A stretch of DNA of 64,000 nt from Staphylococcus hsinchuensis (GTDB lineage Bacteria; Bacillota; Bacilli; Staphylococcales; Staphylococcaceae). The stretch covers positions 434,001 through 498,000 of the forward strand of contig NZ_CP128355.1 of the NCBI RefSeq assembly GCF_038789205.1, in the 5' to 3' direction. The translations under genes and the position numbers were made by a program. The first letter of the stretch is position 1. Each line of letters opens with the position of its first letter. The notes under the pieces are model-generated. The model was not told the origin of the DNA and made no database searches. It saw nothing but the letters and a program-made list of their open reading frames with translations. This document shows, one piece after another, positions 59,701 to 64,000 of the stretch.

Positions 59701-62700
59701 TGTTGACGCTGAGTCGCTCGCACTTACTGATGTTGAATCAGATGCGCTCATTGAGTTCGAATCAGACACGCTTGTGCTTAGTGACGCACTATCTGATGCG
59801 CTTACTGACGCTGAGTCAGATGCACTTGTTGATGCTGAATCTGATGTACTTGTTGATGCTGAATCTGATGCGCTTGTTGACGTTGAATCGCTCGCACTTA
59901 CTGACGCTGAATCGCTTGCGCTTACTGATGTTGAGTCAGATGCACTTACTGATGTTGAGTCAGATGCACTTGTTGACGTTGAATCGCTCGCACTTACTGA
60001 CGCTGAATCGCTTGCGCTTACTGATGTTGAGTCAGATGCACTTACTGATGTTGAGTCAGATGCACTTACTGATGTTGAGTCAGATGCACTTACTGATGTT
60101 GAGTCAGATGCACTTGTTGACGCTGAGTCGCTCGCACTTACTGATGTTGAATCAGATGCGCTCATTGAGTTCGAATCAGACACGCTTGTGCTTAGTGACG
60201 CACTATCTGATGCACTTACTGACGCTGAATCTGATGCGCTTGTTGACGCTGAGTCGCTTGCGCTTACTGATGCTGAATCTGATGCGCTTGTTGATGCTGA
60301 GTCAGATGCACTTGTTGATGCTGAATCTGATGCGCTTGTGCTTAGTGACGCACTATCTGATGCGCTTACTGACGCTGAGTCAGATGTACTTGTTGACGCT
60401 GAGTCGCTCGCACTTACTGATGCTGAGTCAGATGCGCTTGTTGACGTTGAATCGCTCGCACTTACTGACGCTGAATCGCTTGCGCTTACTGATGTTGAGT
60501 CAGATGCACTTACTGATGTTGAGTCAGATGCACTTGTTGACGCTGAGTCGCTCGCACTTACTGATGTTGAATCAGATGCGCTCATTGAGTTCGAATCAGA
60601 CACGCTTGTGCTTAGTGACGCACTATCTGATGCACTTACTGACGCTGAGTCGCTTGCGCTTACTGACGCTGAATCTGATGCGCTTGTTGACGCTGAGTCG
60701 CTTGCGCTTACTGACGCTGAGTCAGATGTACTTGTTGACGCTGAGTCGCTCGCACTTACTGATGCTGAGTCAGATGCACTTGTTGACGCTGAGTCGCTCG
60801 CACTTACTGATGTTGAATCAGATGCGCTCATTGAGTTCGAATCAGACACGCTTGTGCTTAGTGACGCACTATCTGATGCTGAGTCAGATGCACTTGTTGA
60901 TGCTGAATCTGATGCGCTCATTGAGTTCGAATCAGACACGCTTGTGCTTAGTGACGCACTATCTGATGCGCTTACTGACGCTGAGTCAGATGCACTTGTT
61001 GATGCTGAATCTGATGTACTTGTTGATGCTGAATCTGATGCGCTTGTTGACGTTGAATCGCTCGCACTTACTGATGCTGAGTCAGATGCACTTGTTGACG
61101 TTGAATCGCTCGCACTTACTGATGTTGAGTCAGATGCACTTACTGACGCTGAGTCGCTCGCACTTACTGATGTTGAATCAGATGCGCTCATTGAGTTCGA
61201 ATCAGACACGCTTGTGCTTAGTGACGCACTATCTGATGCTGAGTCAGATGCACTTGTTGATGCTGAATCTGATGTACTTGTTGATGCTGAATCTGATGCG
61301 CTTGTTGACGTTGAATCGCTCGCACTTACTGATGTTGAATCAGATGCACTTGTTGACGCTGAGTCAGATGCACTTGTTGATGCTGAATCTGATGTACTTG
61401 TTGATGCTGAATCTGATGCGCTTGTTGACGTTGAATCGCTCGCACTTACTGACGCTGAATCGCTTGCGCTTACTGATGTTGAGTCAGATGCGCTCATTGA
61501 GTTCGAATCAGACACGCTTGTTGACGTTGAATCGCTCGCACTTACTGATGTTGAGTCAGACACGCTTGTGCTTAGTGATGCACTATCTGATGCACTTACT
61601 GACGTTGAATCGCTCGCACTTACTGATGTTGAGTCAGATGCACTTACTGACGCTGAGTCAGATGTACTTGTTGACGCTGAGTCGCTCGCACTTACTGATG
61701 CTGAGTCAGATGTACTTGTTGACGCTGAGTCGCTCGCACTTACTGATGTTGAATCAGATGCGCTCATTGAGTTCGAATCAGACACGCTTGTGCTTAGTGA
61801 CGCACTATCTGATGCACTTACTGACGCTGAGTCAGATGTACTTGTTGACGCTGAGTCGCTCGCACTTACTGATGTTGAATCAGATGCGCTCATTGAGTTC
61901 GAATCAGACACGCTTGTGCTTAGTGACGCACTATCTGATGCACTTACTGACGCTGAGTCGCTTGCGCTTACTGACGCTGAATCTGATGCGCTTGTTGACG
62001 CTGAGTCGCTCGCGCTTACTGACGCTGAATCTGATGCACTTGTTGACGCTGAGTCTGATGCACTTACTGATGTTGAATCTGATGCGCTTGTTGACGCTGA
62101 GTCTGATGCACTTACTGATGTTGAATCGCTCGCGCTTACTGATGTTGAATCAGATGCACTTACTGATGTTGAATCAGATGCGCTTTGTGAGTTCGCAGTA
62201 CTTGTTGACGCACTTTGTGAGTTCGCAGTACTTGTTGACGCACTTTGTGAGTTCGCAGTACTTGTTGACGCACTTTGTGAGTTCGCAGTACTTGTTGACG
62301 CGCTTTGTGAGTTCGCAGTACTTGTTGACGCACTTTGTGAGTTCGCAGTACTTGTTGACGCACTTTGTGAGTTCGCAGTACTTGTTGACGCGCTTTGTGA
62401 GTTCGCAGTACTTGTTGACGCGCTTTGTGAGTTCGCAGTACTTGTTGACGCACTTTGTGAGTTCGCAGTACTTGTTGACGCACTTTGTGAGTTCGCAGTA
62501 CTTGTTGACGCACTTTGTGAGTTCGCAGTACTTGTTGACGCGCTTTGTGAGTTCGCAGTACTTGTTGACGCGCTTTGTGAGTTTGCAGTACTTGTTGACG
62601 CACTAGTTGGATCTGTTACAGTCACTTTTTGACCATTAAAGAAGTTTGTCCCACCTGTCACAGATGTAGAGTATGGGTTAAATGTAAAAGAAGTGTCTCC

Positions 62701-64000
62701 ACTAGAATTGATAGGAACTGTCCAAGTTGTGGTTAAACCATATCCTTGTTTAGCTTGGGATCCATTCATTTGGTAGCCGTTTGCCCAAGTATATCCACTA
62801 CCCTGTTTGTTTATATTAGTTGTGTTTGCTCTTGGATTACTAACTTGAGCACCTGTTGAATCGGTAATATAACTTGTCGCTGTTGAAGGTGTTCCATATG
62901 CACTGCCTAGTGTAAACATCGGTTGATAAGTTGTTCCTGTGTTGTATATTGCATAACTATTAGACAATGCTGTAGGTTTTTCAACCGTCGTAGTAGCAGG
63001 ATTATCATAAGTAACTGTATACGTAAAAGTCATAGACGTTCCATTATTAACAGTTGTTAATTTATAATAAATTGGAATGTTATAATTTGTATCAGTCCCT
63101 GCACCTGTATAAGTATTTGTTGTTGAAGTTGCTGCTGCTGCTGCGAATGTAGTTACAGCCATCCTACTAAATGTACGTAATGGAGTTGTCGAAGTACTCG
63201 TTGAATTATCGCTACTTTGAACTATAGATGATCCTAATTCTGTACTTGCAGTACTGTCTTTACTTTCTGTACTTGCAGTACTGTCTTTACTTTCTGTACT
63301 TGCAGTACTGTCTTTACTTTCTGTACTTGCAGTACTGTCTTTACTTTCTGTACTTGCAGCACTGTCTTTACTTTCTGTACTTGCAGTACTGTCTTTACTT
63401 TCTGTACTTGCAGTACTGTCTTTACTTTCTGTACTTGCAGTACTGTCTTTACTTTCTGTACTTGCAGTACTGTCTTTACTTTCTGTACTTGCAGTACTGT
63501 CTTTACTTTCTGTACTTGCAGCACTGTCTTTACTTTCTGTACTTGCAGCACTGTCTTTACTTTCTGTACTTGCAGCACTGTCTTTACTTTCTGTACTTGC
63601 AGCACTGTCTTTACTTTCTGTACTTGCAGCACTGTCTTTACTTTCTGTACTTGCAGCACTGTCTTTACTTTCTGTACTTGCAGCACTGTCTTTACTTTCT
63701 GTACTTGCAGCACTGTCTTTACTTTCTGTACTTGCAGTACTGTCTTTACTTTCTGTACTTGCAGTACTGTCTTTACTTTCTGTACTTGCAGTACTGTCTT
63801 TACTTTCTGTACTTGCAGTACTGTCTTTACTTTCTGTACTTGCAGTACTGTCTTTACTTTCTGTACTTGCAGTACTGTCTTTACTTTCTGTACTTGCAGT
63901 ACTGTCTTTACTTTCTGTACTTGCAGTACTGTCTTTACTTTCTGTACTTGCAGTACTGTCTTTACTTTCTGTAGTAGATGTTTGATCACCTACGGTAGTA
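53761..64000 (-). CDS. Giant serine-rich repeat adhesin (SraP-like), N-terminus beyond right edge
   Basis: The minus frame is open from 63999 to the stop at 53761: 3412 codons, with no start codon before 63162, so the true start lies outside the window. Order in the protein: (1) 27 copies of a 9-residue [13 protein letters not shown] unit (SRR1); (2) a unique region of about 210 residues, beginning [19 protein letters not shown], likely the ligand-binding part; (3) 14 copies of the 10-residue [10 protein letters not shown]; (4) about 2730 residues of SASDSxS-type repeats (SRR2); (5) a tail with LPETG (53872-53886), a hydrophobic helix and [11 protein letters not shown] for sortase anchoring. 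The missing N-terminus should carry the long KxYKxGKxW-type signal used by SecA2. Its exporter and glycosyltransferases follow directly downstream. Confidence 0.93.
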   Translation of the reverse strand, partial: TTVGDQTSTTESKDSTASTESKDSTASTESKDSTASTESKDSTASTESKDSTASTESKDSTASTESKDSTASTESKDSTASTESKDSTASTESKDSAASTESKDSAASTESKDSAASTESKDSAASTESKDSAASTESKDSAASTESKDSAASTESKDSAASTESKDSTASTESKDSTASTESKDSTASTESKDSTASTESKDSTASTESKDSAASTESKDSTASTESKDSTASTESKDSTASTESKDSTASTELGSSIVQSSDNSTSTSTTPLRTFSRMAVTTFAAAAATSTTNTYTGAGTDTNYNIPIYYKLTTVNNGTSMTFTYTVTYDNPATTTVEKPTALSNSYAIYNTGTTYQPMFTLGSAYGTPSTATSYITDSTGAQVSNPRANTTNINKQGSGYTWANGYQMNGSQAKQGYGLTTTWTVPINSSGDTSFTFNPYSTSVTGGTNFFNGQKVTVTDPTSASTSTANSQSASTSTANSQSASTSTANSQSASTSTANSQSASTSTANSQSASTSTANSQSASTSTANSQSASTSTANSQSASTSTANSQSASTSTANSQSASTSTANSQSASTSTANSQSASTSTANSQSASTSTANSQSASDSTSVSASDSTSVSASDSTSVSASDSASTSASDSTSVSASDSASTSASDSASVSASDSASTSASDSASVSASDSASVSASDSASLSTSVSDSNSMSASDSTSVSASDSASTSTSDSASVSASDSASLSTSVSDSNSMSASDSTSVSASDSASTSTSDSASVSASDSASTSTSDSASVSASDSTSVSASDSTSVSASDSASLSTSVSDSTSVSASDSTSTSVSDSNSMSASDSTSVSASDSASVSASDSTSTSASDSASTSTSDSASTSASDSASTSASDSTSVSASDSTSTSASDSASTSTSDSASTSASDSASDSASLSTSVSDSNSMSASDSTSVSASDSASVSASDSTSVSASDSTSTSASDSASVSASDSTSTSASDSASTSTSDSASTSASDSASVSASDSASLSTSVSDSNSMSASDSASTSASDSASDSASLSTSVSDSNSMSASDSTSVSASDSASTSASDSASVSASDSASTSTSDSASVSASDSASTSASDSASVSASDSASVSASDSASLSTSVSDSNSMSASDSTSVSASDSASTSASDSTSVSASDSTSVSASDSASVSASDSTSTSASDSASVSASDSASTSTSDSASVSASDSASLSTSASDSASTSASDSASTSASDSASVSASDSASTSASDSASVSASDSASLSTSVSDSNSMSASDSTSVSASDSASTSASDSTSVSASDSTSVSASDSTSVSASDSTSVSASDSASVSASDSTSTSASDSTSVSASDSTSVSASDSASVSASDSTSTSASDSASTSTSDSASTSASDSASVSASDSASLSTSVSDSNSMSASDSTSVSASDSASTSASDSASVSASDSASTSTSDSASVSASDSASTSASDSASVSASDSASVSASDSASLSTSVSDSNSMSASDSTSVSASDSASLSTSASDSASTSASDSASTSASDSASVSASDSASTSASDSASVSASDSASVSASDSASLSTSVSDSNSMSASDSTSVSASDSASTSASDSASVSASDSASTSTSDSASVSASDSTSVSASDSTSTSASDSASVSASDSASTSTSDSASVSASDSASVSASDSASLSTSVSDSNSMSASDSTSVSASDSASLSTSVSDSNSMSASDSTSVSASDSASLSTSASDSASTSASDSASTSASDSASVSASDSASTSASDSASVSASDSASVSASDSASLSTSVSDSNSMSASDSTSVSASDSASTSASDSASVSASDSASVSASDSASLSTSVSDSNSMSASDSASTSASDSASDSASLSTSVSDSNSMSASDSTSVSASDSASTSASDSASVSASDSASTSTSDSASVSASDSASTSASDSASDSASDSASTSASDSTSVSASDSTSVSASDSASVSASDSTSTSASDSASVSASDSMSTSASDSASTSASDSASDSASLSTSVSDSNSMSASDSTSVSASDSASTSASDSASVSASDSTSTSASDSASTSASDSASTSTSDSASTSASDSASVSASDSASLSTSVSDSNSMSASDSASTSASDSASDSASLSTSVSDSNSMSASDSTSVSASDSASTSASDSASVSASDSASTSTSDSASVSASDSASTSASDSASVSASDSASVSASDSASLSTSVSDSNSMSASDSTSVSASDSASLSTSASDSASTSASDSASTSASDSASVSASDSASTSASDSASVSASDSASVSASDSASLSTSVSDSNSMSASDSTSVSASDSASLSTSASDSASTSASDSASTSASDSASVSASDSASTSASDSASVSASDSASVSASDSASLSTSVSDSNSMSASDSTSVSASDSASTSASDSTSVSASDSTSVSASDSASVSASDSTSTSASDSASVSASDSMSTSASDSASTSASDSASDSASLSTSVSDSNSMSASDSTSVSASDSASTSASDSASVSASDSTSTSASDSASTSASDSASTSTSDSASTSASDSASVSASDSASLSTSVSDSNSMSASDSASTSASDSASDSASLSTSVSDSNSMSASDSTSVSASDSASTSASDSASVSASDSASTSTSDSASVSASDSASTSASDSASVSASDSASVSASDSASLSTSVSDSNSMSASDSTSVSASDSASLSTSASDSASTSASDSASTSASDSASVSASDSASTSASDSASVSASDSASVSASDSASLSTSVSDSNSMSASDSTSVSASDSASTSASDSTSVSASDSTSVSASDSASVSASDSTSTSASDSASVSASDSASTSTSDSASVSASDSASLSTSASDSASTSASDSASTSASDSASVSASDSASTSASDSASVSASDSASLSTSVSDSNSMSASDSTSVSASDSASTSASDSTSVSASDSTSVSASDSTSVSASDSTSVSASDSASVSASDSTSTSASDSTSVSASDSTSVSASDSASVSASDSTSTSASDSASTSTSDSASTSASDSASVSASDSASLSTSVSDSNSMSASDSTSVSASDSASTSASDSASVSASDSASLSTSASDSASTSASDSASTSASDSASVSASDSASTSASDSASVSASDSASVSASDSASLSTSVSDSNSMSASDSTSVSASDSASTSASDSASVSASDSASTSTSDSASVSASDSTSVSASDSTSTSASDSASTSASDSASLSTSASDSASVSASDSTSVSASDSASTSASDSASVSASDSASLSTSASDSASTSTSDSASTSASDSASVSASDSASLSTSVSDSTSVSASDSTSTSVSDSNSMSASDSTSVSASDSASTSTSDSASVSASNVTSNATSNSASTGESTNSSNVVQQSNHKDNSDENKELPETGNSNDANNTNVLMGAVLSLLAGLGLMKRSRKNKEDKK
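54000..62186 (-). repeat. SRR2: long SASDSxS-type repeat array
   Basis: About 8.2 kb of degenerate 18-base (6-residue) units coding SASDS-A/T-S/V/L, punctuated by a longer variant, [20 protein letters not shown]. Codon choice is restricted, so the DNA itself is highly repetitive. It is the stalk that should be heavily glycosylated. Higher-order duplications of more than 1 kb are embedded in it. Confidence 0.95.
55727..58194. repeat. Segmental duplication inside SRR2 (offset 1368 bases)
   Basis: About 1.1 kb starting near 55727 recurs from near 57095. The rare variant GACATT (instead of GACGTT) occurs exactly twice, at 56663 and 58031, marking the two copies 1368 bases apart. The matches I checked line by line were identical, and the copies diverge after about 56826/58194. 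Confidence 0.8.
62187..62606 (-). repeat. 14 tandem 30-base repeats ([10 protein letters not shown])
   Basis: 14 near-identical 30-base units (CACTTTGTGAGTTCGCAGTA plus CTTGTTGACG on the plus strand) coding [10 protein letters not shown]. Units differ only at CACTTT/CGCTTT and one GTTTGC variant. They separate the unique region from SRR2 and are unlike either neighbouring array. Confidence 0.93.
62607..63242 (-). other. Unique (putative ligand-binding) region of the adhesin
   Basis: About 210 residues without repeats between SRR1 and the 10-residue repeats. After [19 protein letters not shown] comes an aromatic, beta-rich segment of about 160 residues ([52 protein letters not shown]). It is far shorter than the four-module binding region known for S. 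aureus SraP and shows no legume-lectin or cadherin-like motif I can recognise. Confidence 0.65.
63243..63970 (-). repeat. SRR1: 27 tandem 27-base repeats (STASTESKD)
   Basis: 27 units of 27 bases coding STASTESKD (or [13 protein letters not shown] with GCACTG for GTACTG). The alternation of GTACTG and GCACTG falls in blocks: one block of consecutive GCACTG units lies at about 63505-63720. This is the first serine-rich repeat region of the adhesin. Confidence 0.93.

Noticed and set aside
62187-62606. Plasmid iteron or replication origin
   Set aside because: The 30-base repeats are in frame within the adhesin and code [10 protein letters not shown]; no replication gene is present.
53990-62632. 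Two antisense open frames of about 2870-2880 codons across the adhesin repeats
   Set aside because: They are a by-product of the 18- and 30-base repeats, which exclude stops in several frames. Their translations are low-complexity (DAESDAL, LLTLSQM) and have no ribosome site; the LPETG-bearing minus frame is the real one.
63162-63162. ATG at 63162 as the adhesin start
   Set aside because: The frame stays open upstream through the 27 SRR1 repeats to the window edge, and no ribosome site or signal peptide is at 63162.
63243-63970. CRISPR array
   Set aside because: Units are contiguous 27-base coding repeats with no unique spacers and no cas genes nearby.
63228-63989. Repeat-only open frames on both strands in SRR1 (LYFLYLQYC and KVKTVLQVQ types)
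   Set aside because: Shadows of the 27-base tandem repeat. The frame coding STASTESKD is continuous with the adhesin.

Overview
The window is low-GC Gram-positive DNA that reads as a Staphylococcus chromosome, probably a coagulase-negative species; I cannot name the species from sequence alone. Support comes from strong AGGAGG-type ribosome sites, the staphylococcal IS431/IS257 element, a Tn552-type transposon, and gene sets familiar from staphylococci: betB/betA with a BCCT choline transporter, class I aldolase, malate:quinone oxidoreductase, panB/panC/panE, and the accessory Sec locus with a giant serine-rich adhesin.

Left part (1-27.7 kb) is ordinary chromosome. It holds a wall-teichoic-acid type glycosyltransferase/glycerophosphotransferase fusion, two tiny genes, the choline-to-glycine-betaine pathway (transporter, BetB, BetA), class I fructose-bisphosphate aldolase, a VOC protein, glycerate kinase, a Gfo/Idh/MocA oxidoreductase, a PadR regulator with a flavin monooxygenase behind a triple palindromic operator, an indolepyruvate/pyruvate decarboxylase, a ketopantoate-reductase-like enzyme, a GDPD-MarR pair, a divergent LysR/MFS pair, mqo, and the pantothenate genes panBC (minus) and panE (plus). 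No panD is present. Four copies of a staphylococcal intergenic repeat (GTGGGACAGAAATC type) lie between genes.

Middle part: a first accessory Sec cluster (gtfB, gtfA, secA2 and an asp3 broken at its 5' end) is cut by a complete IS431 at 33816-34608. Beyond it comes about 9 kb of plasmid-like cargo: an IS431 remnant, a divergent pair of a DsbA-like lipoprotein and a secreted two-cysteine, glycine-zipper protein with a small membrane protein behind it (a candidate bacteriocin/immunity/disulfide system), a Sin-like resolvase operon, and a Tn552-type transposon (38051-43388, inverted repeats about 110 bp). Its transposition genes match Tn552 p480 and p271 in length, but the beta-lactamase genes are replaced by a divergent ArsR-type regulator and a DHA2-type MFS exporter. 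A further IS431 remnant closes the block at 43558.

Right part (43.5-64 kb): a second, complete accessory Sec cluster in the order adhesin, secY2, asp1, asp2, asp3, secA2, gtfA, gtfB, all on the minus strand. GtfA/GtfB put the first sugar on the serine-rich adhesin, Asp1-3 prepare it, and SecA2/SecY2 export it for sortase anchoring at LPETG. The adhesin runs off the right edge; at least 3412 codons are visible, with three different repeat arrays and large internal segmental duplications. The two SecA2/GtfA/GtfB sets are homologous but clearly diverged, so they look like separately acquired loci joined by IS431-mediated events rather than a recent tandem duplication.
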